Shown here: positions 25,754 through 36,162 of the stretch, piece by piece | Numbering within the stretch: position 1 is the stretch's first letter | Layout: each line of letters opens with the position of its first letter | Assembly: GCF_004360155.1 (NCBI RefSeq) | Contig: NZ_ML178722.1 | Span: 51,173-115,172, forward strand | DNA length: 64,000 nt | Origin: Paraglaciecola marina | GTDB taxonomy: Bacteria > Pseudomonadota > Gammaproteobacteria > Enterobacterales > Alteromonadaceae | Direction of reading: 5' to 3' | Made by a program: the position numbers and the translations under genes | Notes under the pieces: model-generated | The model's database searches: none | Told to the model about the DNA's origin: nothing | The model's input: the letters and a program-made list of their open reading frames with translations, nothing else

Positions 25754-27184
25754 TTACAAATACTTTCGAAGTATTTTTCCTAAAGGACTTTTTGGAATTT
25801 CACTTCTAAACTCTATATTTTTTGGCCACTTATATTCAGCCAAATATTGCTTTGCATACTCAATAATCTGTGTTTCAGTTACTGCAGATTCAGCGACTAT
25901 AACCGCCTTAACTAACTCTCCATAATCTCCATCAGGCTTACCTAACACAACCACCTCTTGAATTTGTGGCATTCTATTTAATACTATCTCTACTTCTTCA
26001 GGATCTACTTTTAAACCAGCAACATTGATCATGGCTTTTTTTCTACCAGTGATAAATAAAAAACCACTTTCATCTAAATAGCCTAAGTCCCCAGTGAAAT
26101 AACATCCATCTTTAAAAGTTTTCGAAGATTGCTCTGGTTTACCTTCATAGAAAGTCGTTGCAGAAGGGCTTGAAACCACGATTTCACCGGTCTCATTTAC
26201 AGGTAAGGTTTCACCATTCTCGCTAATAACGTCAACCTCAGTATTAACCATAGGTTTCCCAACAGAATTTAACTTGCCACCTCCCAAATTAATGGCAATA
26301 GCACCCGTTTCCGTTGAACCATATAGTTGATAAGGAGTTTTTGAAAAAGTCTTTTGAAAATCCTCTATAACCTCCAATTCAAGTTGGGCCCCTGCTGAAT
26401 AGATTAAACGCAAACTAGTCAAATCAGGCTCTTCTCTCATCCTAATTCTCGACAACATCTTAAGCATAAAAGTAGCAGATGGGTAAATACTTACTTTGTG
26501 CTTAGCTAGAGTTTTAACTACATTCCTAGGATTAAACTCTCCTATAGTAATAACTAATTTAGCTCCATTTAGAAGAGCAGCAATCAAGCAATTTCCAAAA
26601 CCATGGGAGTGATGAAGGGGTACAGAACATAAAAAAACGTCAGATGAAGTGATTTCTATTGTATCTCGTGCAATAACCCATTCTGAGACTAAATTCTGAT
26701 AACTGCGAATAATTTGCTTTGAGCCACCCGTAGATCCTGAAGAAAACATAATTAGAGCTTTGTTGACAAAGATATCTCGATTATCCAAATGAACACTGGA
26801 AGATAAATCTCCTTCTAATGAAATACACTTTAACTCTGTATTTAACTTAGAAATTCTATTTGTTTGTTCATCATTGCCTAGCAAATATTTAGCACTAGCT
26901 TGTTTTAGGTAGCTCTCTATCTCTTCATCTGTGTAGTTAACATTGAGAGGAAGTAAAACTGCTCCCAATTTAAACGTAGCAAAACTTGCAACCACAAACT
27001 CAATGCTATTAGGAAATGAAATAGCAACCACAACGCCCTGACAGATACCATTTTGCGCCATGAAATTTGAAAGAGTATCTATGCGGTCTGATAACTCTTG
27101 ATAAGTGACTTGCTCTTCACCGACGCAAACGGCTATGGCCGCGGGGCACTGCTCCACTTGATTCAAAAACTGCTGATAAAGCAT
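25754..27184 (-). CDS. AMP-forming acyl/aryl ligase (adenylate-forming superfamily)
   Basis: The 476-residue protein has all core adenylation motifs: the P-loop M-F-S-S-G-S-T-G-G-S-K, the Y-Q-L-Y-G-S-T-E-T-G motif, Y-F-T-G-D-L-G-Y, the hinge G-R-K-K-A-M-I-N-V-A-G, and the C-terminal catalytic Lys in S-P-L-G-K-I-L-R-K. It would activate a carboxylic acid as an adenylate and pass it to CoA or to the acyl carrier protein encoded two genes on. With a chorismate-lyase-like gene between them, 4-hydroxybenzoate is the most likely substrate. It is shorter than typical fatty acyl-CoA ligases (over 540 residues), closer to aryl-acid and carrier-protein ligases. Confidence 0.88.
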   Translation of the reverse strand: MLYQQFLNQVEQCPAAIAVCVGEEQVTYQELSDRIDTLSNFMAQNGICQGVVVAISFPNSIEFVVASFATFKLGAVLLPLNVNYTDEEIESYLKQASAKYLLGNDEQTNRISKLNTELKCISLEGDLSSSVHLDNRDIFVNKALIMFSSGSTGGSKQIIRSYQNLVSEWVIARDTIEITSSDVFLCSVPLHHSHGFGNCLIAALLNGAKLVITIGEFNPRNVVKTLAKHKVSIYPSATFMLKMLSRIRMREEPDLTSLRLIYSAGAQLELEVIEDFQKTFSKTPYQLYGSTETGAIAINLGGGKLNSVGKPMVNTEVDVISENGETLPVNETGEIVVSSPSATTFYEGKPEQSSKTFKDGCYFTGDLGYLDESGFLFITGRKKAMINVAGLKVDPEEVEIVLNRMPQIQEVVVLGKPDGDYGELVKAVIVAESAVTETQIIEYAKQYLAEYKWPKNIEFRSEIPKSPLGKILRKYL

Positions 27185-27204
27185 TATAAATTCACCGTCA
27201 ATAA

Positions 27205-27984
27205 CTATGAAATTTTGGCGTACAACTTAAAGAGTTCTGTGAACGCTTTGACTATTACAAGAGGGTTCGCCCCTGTTTGCTCACCTAATTCACGGGAGAA
27301 ATGACTTACTGGAACATTCTTCATTGTAAATCCGCGCTTCCTAGCTAAGGCTAATAATTCTGTATTCACCATAGCGCCACCAGATTCTAACTTAATTTCA
27401 TTAAACACACTGCGACGAAATAATTTAAATGCACAATCGATATCTTTTACGTTTATCTTAAACAACATTCTCACAAGAGAACCCCAAGCCCAAGCATTCG
27501 CTTTGCGATGAAAAGGATCAGCTCTTTTTTCTCTGTAGCCTAACACCATGTCATAACTATCTATGTAAAGTAAAAGCTTAGATATTTCTTCAAGGTCAAA
27601 CTGACCGTCAGAATCTGAGAAAAAGATATAGTCATGCTTTGCGGCTTTGAAACCACTTCTAAGTGCAGTGCCATACCCTTGATTCACCTCATGGTGAACA
27701 GGTTTAACACGCTCATCTTTAGCGGCCATTTCGTCAATGATCTTACCAGTATTGTCTGCACCGCCATCATTTACTGGAATAACAGTAATTATGTCGAAAT
27801 ATTTTTCGAACGCCGTTAAAGCATTATTAATACTGTTTTCAATATTTTCCTGCTCGTTATATGCAGGGAAAATAATGGACACGCTTGTTAATTTTTTAGG
27901 CAGTTTAAATACTTCTGCTGTATCTTGAACTTCAGCTTCTATCGGCTCGTAACTGAGGCTAGCTGAGGAGGAGTTAGTACTCAT
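27205..27984 (-). CDS. Glycosyltransferase family 2, DPM1-like
   Basis: The 259-residue protein has a GT-A fold of the dolichol-phosphate-mannose-synthase type: S-I-I-F-P-A-Y-N-E-Q-E-N-I near residue 34, V-N-D-G-G-A-D-N-T-G, and the metal motif F-S-D-S-D-G-Q-F. No C-terminal membrane helices are seen, as in DPM1 itself. Such enzymes make polyprenyl-phosphate sugars, the donor type GT39 enzymes need, and a GT39 gene lies in the same operon. The donor may be GDP-mannose or, given hddA 20 bp upstream and hddC downstream, GDP-heptose. Neither substrate can be fixed from sequence. Confidence 0.87.
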   Translation of the reverse strand: MSTNSSSASLSYEPIEAEVQDTAEVFKLPKKLTSVSIIFPAYNEQENIENSINNALTAFEKYFDIITVIPVNDGGADNTGKIIDEMAAKDERVKPVHHEVNQGYGTALRSGFKAAKHDYIFFSDSDGQFDLEEISKLLLYIDSYDMVLGYREKRADPFHRKANAWAWGSLVRMLFKINVKDIDCAFKLFRRSVFNEIKLESGGAMVNTELLALARKRGFTMKNVPVSHFSRELGEQTGANPLVIVKAFTELFKLYAKIS

Positions 27985-28004
27985 TTTTATATCCCTAAGT
28001 TTTA

Positions 28005-29069
28005 TTATTGCGCTAAAAATCCTGGACTAAAGTGACGTTTAAATTTTTGCTCTGACCTCACATTTCGCCAACTTTCGACACCTTCAAGTTCAAATTTAAA
28101 GCTTTCGACCCTAGCACCCATTTTTTCTAAAGCACTCACCACGTCACGTTTTTTATTACTTTCACAGTAAAACATCATGAAGCCACCGCCACCAGCACCA
28201 CTGACCTTGCCACCAATAGCTCCTGCTTTCTTAGCAACATCATACATCTCGTCAAGTTCATCATTGGTTATAGAAGAAGCCATCATTTTTTTCTGTTGCC
28301 ATGCTTCATGTAACAACTCACCAAATTCATTGGTTTTACCCGTAAGTAACACTCGCTTCATATCTTGAGCATGTTGTTTTATCTGCTTCATTGCATCAAT
28401 ATTATCTGCTTTATTAGCTTTAACATTTTTGATTTGGTCTTCGATAATATTTGATGAAAGGCGAGATTTCTGGGTGTAAACCAAGATCATATTATACTCA
28501 AGCTCTCTAACTACCCAGGGGTCGATTTTTAGGCGATTGACTAAGACACTATCTCCATCAAACTCCATAAAATTGAAGCCACCAAAGGCGCTGGCATATT
28601 GATCTTGCATCCCCCCTAATTGTTTTAGTTCCAAACGCTCAATATCGTGAGCTAAGCGCCCGATATCGTAAGGACTCATAACTTGACTTTCCATTTCTTT
28701 AAATGCCCCAATGATAGATACCATCATTGCAGATGAAGAGCCTAAACCAGAACCTGGAGGTGCATCATTATGGGTGATAACATCGAGTCCCGAAGCTTTT
28801 GACATTAAATGTTGATAAACTGAACGAACAAAACATGCATCATTCTCAAGCGTTGCTAAAGATTGACTACAAAACTCTGTTGTTTTTTCGAAGTCATAAG
28901 ATGTGACCGAAACGTTTGAACTTTTGGTTCTGACTATACTCGTATATGCATATTTGTTTATGGTTACATTAAGTACGAATCCACCATATAAAGAAGCAAA
29001 TGGGTTAACATCGGTACCTCCACCAGCAAAGCTAATACGCAGTGGTGCTCTTGAACGAAAAACTTCCAT
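28005..29069 (-). CDS. hddA: D-glycero-alpha-D-manno-heptose 7-phosphate kinase
   Basis: The 354-residue GHMP-superfamily kinase has the N-terminal S-R-A-P-L-R-I-S-F-A-G-G-G-T-D substrate motif and the ATP loop P-P-G-S-G-L-G-S-S-S-A-M. A C-terminal glycine-rich K-V-S-G-A-G-G-G-G-F motif is also present. This combination and length match HddA, which phosphorylates heptose 7-phosphate at C1. A fucokinase-like activity is the alternative, but hddC, gmhB and gmhA in the window favour the heptose role. It is the first gene of the long operon, with a strong GGAGGGG Shine-Dalgarno and a 687 bp upstream region. Confidence 0.88.
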   Translation of the reverse strand: MEVFRSRAPLRISFAGGGTDVNPFASLYGGFVLNVTINKYAYTSIVRTKSSNVSVTSYDFEKTTEFCSQSLATLENDACFVRSVYQHLMSKASGLDVITHNDAPPGSGLGSSSAMMVSIIGAFKEMESQVMSPYDIGRLAHDIERLELKQLGGMQDQYASAFGGFNFMEFDGDSVLVNRLKIDPWVVRELEYNMILVYTQKSRLSSNIIEDQIKNVKANKADNIDAMKQIKQHAQDMKRVLLTGKTNEFGELLHEAWQQKKMMASSITNDELDEMYDVAKKAGAIGGKVSGAGGGGFMMFYCESNKKRDVVSALEKMGARVESFKFELEGVESWRNVRSEQKFKRHFSPGFLAQ

Positions 29070-29756
29070 GGGTTTTGCCCCTCCATTTCTTTGCTCTAAT
29101 CGAGCACATTAAATTTAATTAAACCATAATAAATTGGCAAACAAATTCAAATGAGATACATCTTTAAAGGCACAACACTATAACGTTGAACCATAGAAGT
29201 GCACAAACATAAAGTTAACACTTATGCTGGCTTCTGTACCTTTATCCCATCCATAAAAATCAAGTTTACAAAATGATACCGCAAGCCAATATAAATAAAT
29301 TTTAGATATAAAACAAAAACTTAATCATCATTAAATACATCTACAACCACAATGTACTTAACTATGTTTTATATTTTTGGAACTACATATTAAATTACCA
29401 ATTAACATATGCTCACATCAAACAGGCAGTAAATGTGCCATTCTTGTGCAATAAAGTGAGATATGTATCGCTTTAACCCATTCAGATAATTTAAAGCGAA
29501 CAATCATTAATTAAACAGCCAATAAAAACCTTATTAATTTCAATCGCTTAATTTATAGAAATCAAGCTATTTTGCTCATTCCAGTTACATACACCGACTC
29601 AATACATAGTAACAATGCATTAAATGGACCATAAATAATTACTCAATATTTCAATTATTTGAGCAAATAAATTACCTCAAAATAAAAAACTGTAAAAAAT
29701 ACTGACACACAAAACCTGTAACTACATATGCTATTTTCTAACAAGGTAAAAAATCA
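29070..29756. other. 687 bp AT-rich intergenic region upstream of hddA
   Basis: No open frame of convincing length is present. It must hold the promoter of the 20-gene minus-strand operon near its left end and the 3' end of the cytochrome c peroxidase transcript at its right end. I found no clear terminator, JUMPStart/ops element or riboswitch fold. Confidence 0.6.
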
Positions 29757-31118
29757 TCAATCACCAACTGGAAGACCACTAGGCACTTCTGATGGGATCA
29801 TCCAATGCATGTTCAATACAGTTGGGTCAGTCAATGCATTTAAGAACTCAATAAGGTCATCTATTTCAGATTGAGATAATTGCACTGGGTTTAACTCATT
29901 TGCATCGGCAAGTTCTTCACGTAAAGTTAGATCATCATAACCCTCAAAATCGACATCATTAAATTCATCACTGACTTTCATAGTTACCTGTGATTTATCC
30001 CAATTATTTAAGGAGTCGACGGGACTCAAATGGTGCTTGATCATTGCCTCTAAACTACCAAAAGCGCCATTATGTCCGTAAGGGAAAGTGATAGACACAT
30101 TTCGTAATGAAGGAGTTCTAAATTTAAACCTATCAGCTGGATCTCTAGTTACTTCCTCTCTACCATAATCCTGATACTCTGGTGCAGGCAATACACCAGG
30201 CCCAAACTGTGGCACAGCTATAGCGTGAAAATTATGATCTGTTTGAAATGCCCCAGAATGACAAGACCAACACCCAGCCCCAACCCCATTAACTCTATCG
30301 TAGAATAGATCTAACCCTCTTCTCTGCTTTACAGTCAGAGCTTGCCTTTCTCCATTTAAATAACGGTCGAAGGGGCTTTGATTGGATCGAAACGCATGAG
30401 TTTCAAATGCTGCGATTGCGTTAGCAGCATGCACAAATGTAATGTCTTCAGCATTATCAATTTCTGAAAACGCATCTATGAACAAACTTACATATTCAGG
30501 AATTTGTTGCAGACGAGCAGCTATTGCATCCCACTGAGGGGGAAAAAGAAAAGGAGTGCCTCTGGGAAAACCAATAGACGCATCTATAATATCATTGTCA
30601 CCTAGCTGCCCTAGCATTTCAGTGACATTGGTCACGGGAAAAAGTGCCTGTCCCGCTAATACATTATCCAATCCATCAGGAGTAGCTGGACCAGAAGGTA
30701 GCTCTAACTGATCTCTTTCAGCGTTATAAGAATGAACACCTTGCCAATTTAGCTTTGTAAACTCAGCCGCTCCAACATTCCACAAAGATGGTGCATTACG
30801 GGCGACTCTTGATGCAATAGCTTGCTCACCTGCACCTAAAGTTCGCATAGGACCTAGATGCTCGCCTCCTTCCCCTACACCTAAGGATAAACCATCACCA
30901 CCGGACATAAAGGGACTATGGCAAGTACCACAAGAAATGTTTTTATTGCCACTAAGGATTTTATCAAAAAATAGTAAATTACCTAAGTTAACCTTAAGCT
31001 CATTGGGAGTACCATCATCATAATAGTCAGTTTTTTCAATGGGTTCAGGCAATTCTGCGGCGTAATTACTGCCAATACTTGTTATTGCAACGATTAAAAT
31101 AAAACAAACTTTTTTCAT
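29757..31118 (-). CDS. Di-haem cytochrome c peroxidase (MauG/CCP family)
   Basis: The 453-residue protein has a signal peptide (cleaved near N-Y-A-A-E) and two c-type haem motifs, C-G-T-C-H at 63-67 and C-W-S-C-H at 283-287, spaced as in bacterial CCP and MauG proteins. It would reduce hydrogen peroxide in the periplasm, or oxidise a specific partner as MauG does. At 453 residues it is longer than classic CCP (about 340), with an insertion between the haems and an extended C-terminus. AAGGA before the ATG supports the start. It stands alone, not obviously part of the glycan genes. Confidence 0.9.
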   Translation of the reverse strand: MKKVCFILIVAITSIGSNYAAELPEPIEKTDYYDDGTPNELKVNLGNLLFFDKILSGNKNISCGTCHSPFMSGGDGLSLGVGEGGEHLGPMRTLGAGEQAIASRVARNAPSLWNVGAAEFTKLNWQGVHSYNAERDQLELPSGPATPDGLDNVLAGQALFPVTNVTEMLGQLGDNDIIDASIGFPRGTPFLFPPQWDAIAARLQQIPEYVSLFIDAFSEIDNAEDITFVHAANAIAAFETHAFRSNQSPFDRYLNGERQALTVKQRRGLDLFYDRVNGVGAGCWSCHSGAFQTDHNFHAIAVPQFGPGVLPAPEYQDYGREEVTRDPADRFKFRTPSLRNVSITFPYGHNGAFGSLEAMIKHHLSPVDSLNNWDKSQVTMKVSDEFNDVDFEGYDDLTLREELADANELNPVQLSQSEIDDLIEFLNALTDPTVLNMHWMIPSEVPSGLPVGD

Positions 31119-31373
31119 ATAATATTTCCTTAAATTGATGAGTTACTAAAGTAAGTCACCCACAGTATCCCTATAAGCTGTTAAATTTAAGCCCTTCCAA
31201 TATTGATAACTTGTGTACCGTTATTGATTAGTGGACCTAACGAATTGTTCGTTTAGTATGCATTAATCAATCCATCATTTATCTGCTACGACCACTTAAG
31301 CACTAGTGCTTGTACCACCATTAAAAAAATTTATAACAAAGATGGCACAGATAGCTTTTCATGGAAATAAAAA

Positions 31374-31395
31374 GGGGGGACTGATGAAGTCCCCC
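31374..31395 (-). terminator. Intrinsic terminator of the M4 protease gene
   Basis: GGGGGACT (31375-31382) pairs perfectly with AGTCCCCC (31388-31395) around a 5-base loop. Read on the minus strand it is followed by a T-rich tract (TTTTTATTT). It lies 38 bp past the protease stop. The rest of the 31119-31432 gap shows no gene and holds the promoter of the peroxidase gene. Confidence 0.85.
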
Positions 31396-31432
31396 TGAAT
31401 TGATAACTAACTATAAAATCTAGTTTTAAATA

Positions 31433-33538
31433 TTAGGGTGTAGCGGTGTACTCTAAAGTAATACCAGATGATGCGGCGCCAGATACAAGATCGATGTACC
31501 AAGTTCCACCAGCGGGGTTTGCAACAACACAAGTTTCATCATTACCAGCAGTTCTTGATTTACATGCAGCAGGACCACTTGAAGGGCGAACATATAAAGC
31601 CAAATTACCCGTTCCCCCTGATGTAGTTACAGTAAAATTAGAATATCCATCTTCTAACTCTACTTCGAAACGTTTATAGCTTCTTCTATCAATAGAGACA
31701 TCAGTTATCACTTCATTTTTTGGGTCTAATCCACCATTAGTGGGGTCTATCACTGTAACCACCTGAGAAGCTGTATCCATTGCTCCTAAGTCATCGGTTA
31801 CTGTTAATGACACGGTATAGGTGCCAGCAGAGAAGTATGAATGTTCAGTATTAACGCCAGTAGCAACTGCGCCGTCACCGAAATCCCACTCATAGGACTC
31901 TATGGTACCATCATCAAAGCTATTTGCTCCGTCAAAAGAGCAAACTAAATCTGTACATGACTCAGTAAACTCAGCAATGGGCACAGGGTTAGAAGAACCA
32001 TTACACACACTTCCATCACTAACACTCGATGAAACCCCAACAGCAGAAAGGGAAGCTTCAACTTGATCAACATCAAACCCTAAGTCACAGGCAGCATCCA
32101 TTACACCATCACCAGCTTGATCCCAATCCACATTTGAAGTCCAGTAGTTACTATTTGCTCTAGCGTAAACTTGAAAGGCTTTTTGGGTATCCCAACCAGA
32201 GCTGATTGCTAAAAGATAAAAAGCTTTGTTATAAACCCCTGAACTAAAATGCACATCCATGCCATTAGTAAAATCAGCTTGATTATCAATTGAACGCCCA
32301 TCTAATGGAGGGTTATTCATATATCGCAGAGCGCCTTCACCTTTGAATATTTGCGCGCCCACAAGCCAATCATTTTCTCCTAACATGTAATATTCAGCAG
32401 CTTCACCAGCCATATCAGAAAACGCCTCGTTCAGGCCTCCTGATTTTCCAGAGTATACGAGATTAGAGTTTTGCTCAGTATAACCATGGCTCACTTCATG
32501 GGAGGAAACATCTAAACTAACCAACGGATAAAAAGTGTTTGCCCCATCACCAAACGTCATTGAAGAACCATCCCAAAAGGCATTCTCATAACGTCTAGAA
32601 TAATGAACTTTCATTTGGAGTTGAAAAGTTAAAGGAGGCGAGCCTACCCAGTCGTTGTACATATTAAACACTACATCACCAAAGAAGTGAGCATCGTTTA
32701 ATGGTGAATATGCACCATTGATAGTTTTGAAGGTATTTTCTGGGCATGTAAAAGAATAGGAGTCAGAACCAGAGGTTCTGTGGTTAAGGTTGATAGTTTT
32801 AACGTTTTCATTTTCCATGGTGCAAGTAGAGCCTGCCTCTGTAACATTTAAGCTACCAAAATCTACCCCATAATAATATTCACCTGTTTTCTCATTACCA
32901 CCCGGGCCAGTCGCATCTGATGTCTGTAGATTATCAAAAAAATCTAACACTTCACCGGTTTTAGCATCCACCATTAAATGGGGACGAGATGGCTTATTTG
33001 TATGCTGAACATAACTAACTTCATAAACCAACTTAGCTTTGCCAGACTTATCTAGCCAAATCCCAAGTCGAGACTTTTCACCAGAAAAGCTTGGAAGAAC
33101 ATCTATAGTTGGTTGAGTATATTTTTTTGCAATACTAATCGCAGTGTTTGTTTCAATTTGAGGAGTAACGTCCGCCAAATCATTATCGATCCCAAGCAAT
33201 ACCGCACCGTGGGCTCGTTTAAATGTTCCATCTGCATTTAAAGAAACGATGACGTCATCACCAATAACCGGTAAACCGCCATAGGTTTGCTCATAGCGGG
33301 TTGTTGTAGAACCATTATCGTCTGTCAGTGTTTTTTTAACTTTTAGTGAACTTAGTCCAGATAGACCAACCAATGACTTAAGATCATTGATTGCATTGAT
33401 TGAGGTTTGCCCTAATTTATGAGCAGAGAGTTTAATGTCATTGTCCCTTAAAAAATTACGTTCTGCCGCATTTACTAAGTTGGTACCAATGACACTGGCA
33501 GCTAATGTACTTAACAATAAAGAGTGTTTTATTTTCAT
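31433..33538 (-). CDS. Secreted M4 metalloprotease (vibriolysin/thermolysin type) with PKD and PPC domains
   Basis: The 701-residue preproprotein has a signal peptide (to about A25) and an FTP/PepSY-type propeptide (about 30-205). The M4 catalytic domain has zinc site H-E-V-S-H at 347-351 and the third ligand in G-G-L-N-E-A-F-S-D (Glu371). A PKD domain (about 525-605, Y-E-W-D-F-G-D-G) and a C-terminal PPC domain (about 615-701) follow. PKD and PPC domains help bind or handle insoluble protein and are often cleaved off. It is probably exported by type II secretion. It ends in a strong terminator and is transcribed alone. Confidence 0.93.
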   Translation of the reverse strand: MKIKHSLLLSTLAASVIGTNLVNAAERNFLRDNDIKLSAHKLGQTSINAINDLKSLVGLSGLSSLKVKKTLTDDNGSTTTRYEQTYGGLPVIGDDVIVSLNADGTFKRAHGAVLLGIDNDLADVTPQIETNTAISIAKKYTQPTIDVLPSFSGEKSRLGIWLDKSGKAKLVYEVSYVQHTNKPSRPHLMVDAKTGEVLDFFDNLQTSDATGPGGNEKTGEYYYGVDFGSLNVTEAGSTCTMENENVKTINLNHRTSGSDSYSFTCPENTFKTINGAYSPLNDAHFFGDVVFNMYNDWVGSPPLTFQLQMKVHYSRRYENAFWDGSSMTFGDGANTFYPLVSLDVSSHEVSHGYTEQNSNLVYSGKSGGLNEAFSDMAGEAAEYYMLGENDWLVGAQIFKGEGALRYMNNPPLDGRSIDNQADFTNGMDVHFSSGVYNKAFYLLAISSGWDTQKAFQVYARANSNYWTSNVDWDQAGDGVMDAACDLGFDVDQVEASLSAVGVSSSVSDGSVCNGSSNPVPIAEFTESCTDLVCSFDGANSFDDGTIESYEWDFGDGAVATGVNTEHSYFSAGTYTVSLTVTDDLGAMDTASQVVTVIDPTNGGLDPKNEVITDVSIDRRSYKRFEVELEDGYSNFTVTTSGGTGNLALYVRPSSGPAACKSRTAGNDETCVVANPAGGTWYIDLVSGAASSGITLEYTATP

Positions 33539-33742
33539 TTTTTCTCACTTAACAGGCTTTGCTATAGCATTTAACATCGCCGTTATCCTTTTGTTGAGCT
33601 CGACTATCGACTTTGTATTTCTAGAAGCTTTAAAAATCAAAACAAAATATGAATACCGCTCAAAGTTCCCTGAATCATCGAGAATAATGTTTATATTTAT
33701 TAGATTAAACTTTGACAATTCTTGCTATTGACGCATTGCCAA

Positions 33743-33777
33743 TTTCCTAAGTTTTGCTTTAAAACAAAACTAGGAAA
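33743..33777. repeat. Imperfect 14 bp inverted repeat
   Basis: TTTCCTAAGTTTTG (33743-33756) faces CAAAACTAGGAAA (33765-33777), an inverted match with one base missing and an 8-base loop. It lies in the 460 bp gap 222 bp past gmhB and 205 bp before the M4 protease start. It could end the gmhB transcript, although no T-run follows, or be a regulatory site. The rest of the 33539-33998 gap shows nothing else. Confidence 0.4.
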
Positions 33778-33998
33778 CCTAGTATAGCGCAAACTGACAA
33801 CCTGTCATTAGCAATTAATTAACTTTGATTAAAATGTAAAAACTATAATTTTCAATGAGTTAAGAAACAGAGCAGGATAATAGTATTTAAGGTTTTTTTG
33901 GGTGGGAAGTAAGTTGGATTAAACTAAAGGTACAACCTTAGCCACTCATTTACTTATTAAAGTTTCTATACGACTAGCTAATGCAAAGTCATGTGTTG

Positions 33999-34565
33999 TT
34001 AATCAAAAAATAAAGTTACGGCTTGGTGCAGACTATGACAACGTGTAAAAAAATCTGACTCTTTAACTTCAAGTTCGTTCTTATTAACGTAAAATAAAGC
34101 CTCTACCCCAGCATTAGCCCCAGCGTACATATCAGAATATTTATCACCCACTAAAACTGATTGATTTAAACAAATATTCAAGTTTTTTGCGGCGGTTAAT
34201 AGCATTCCAGGGTTGGGCTTACGGTGAGAGCATTCTTGTTTATAATGCCCAATTCCAGACTCAGCATGATGAGGACAAAACTGAACTTCTGATATCGAAA
34301 CACCTTGCTGTTCAAATTGCTCTACCATCCATGATGTTAGCTCATTAAACTCTTGCTCAGTATAATAACCACGCCCGATACCAGCTTGATTTGTGACAAT
34401 AACAATTTTAAACCCGGCCTGAGCGATAATTTGACAAGCCTCAAAAACTCCAGGAAAAAACTCAAAATCCTTAATTTTATGGACATATCCATGGTCTACG
34501 TTTATGACACCATCTCTATCTAAAAAGAAGGCCTTCGAGCTTGCCTTTGTTAAACCTTTGTCCAT
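33999..34565 (-). CDS. gmhB: D-glycero-D-manno-heptose 1,7-bisphosphate 7-phosphatase
   Basis: The 188-residue HAD phosphatase has the nucleophile motif F-L-D-R-D-G-V-I-N and motif II V-T-N-Q-A-G-I-G-R-G. The zinc loop C-P-H-H...C-S-H-R-K-P-N-P-G-M is characteristic of GmhB. The last zinc ligand, usually Cys (C-x-C-R-K-P), is His here, which can still bind zinc. It removes the 7-phosphate after HddA and before HddC, or after HldE in the LPS-core branch. It sits apart from hddA and hddC, 67 bp downstream of a glycosidase-like lipoprotein gene. Confidence 0.9.
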   Translation of the reverse strand: MDKGLTKASSKAFFLDRDGVINVDHGYVHKIKDFEFFPGVFEACQIIAQAGFKIVIVTNQAGIGRGYYTEQEFNELTSWMVEQFEQQGVSISEVQFCPHHAESGIGHYKQECSHRKPNPGMLLTAAKNLNICLNQSVLVGDKYSDMYAGANAGVEALFYVNKNELEVKESDFFTRCHSLHQAVTLFFD

Positions 34566-34632
34566 ATTAGCCTATTCATCCTCTAATATTTATACTGAAC
34601 ATTATTACAATTTAAGTATGGCAATGTTACTT

Positions 34633-35871
<1,239 letters not shown>

Positions 35872-36162
35872 TTATTCGTTAGGTAAATAACAATAAGCGC
35901 TCTAATTTGGCATAAAATTATAAATACCAAAGCGAATATTGGTTATTAGTATAGTTAAACTTGACACTATCCTAATAAACTTACCTCTAGCCTTCGGTAT
36001 TCATAAATATAATGGTGTATAGAGGTAAGTGATTTTTATGTGCTAATTCGTTAAAGACTCTAAATACAGAAATTTAATCATACCAACAATAAATTATCAT
36101 AATGACTCATTTCAAAATGAAGGAGTTAAAAAGCAATTAGCCCATAAAATTTTGAAAAGCAT

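Noticed and set aside
24290..27184. Aryl-polyene or xanthomonadin gene cluster
   Set aside because: The ligase and carrier protein fit, but no ketosynthase, ketoreductase or dehydratase gene is present.
31343..31357. A TGGCAC sequence that resembles a sigma-54 -24 box
   Set aside because: No GC at the required -12 spacing, and it lies downstream of a gene on the other strand.
33788..33801. Sigma-54-like GG-N10-GC on the minus strand upstream of the M4 protease
   Set aside because: The -24 half is poor and it lies about 250 bp from the start. Chance matches are expected in AT-rich DNA.
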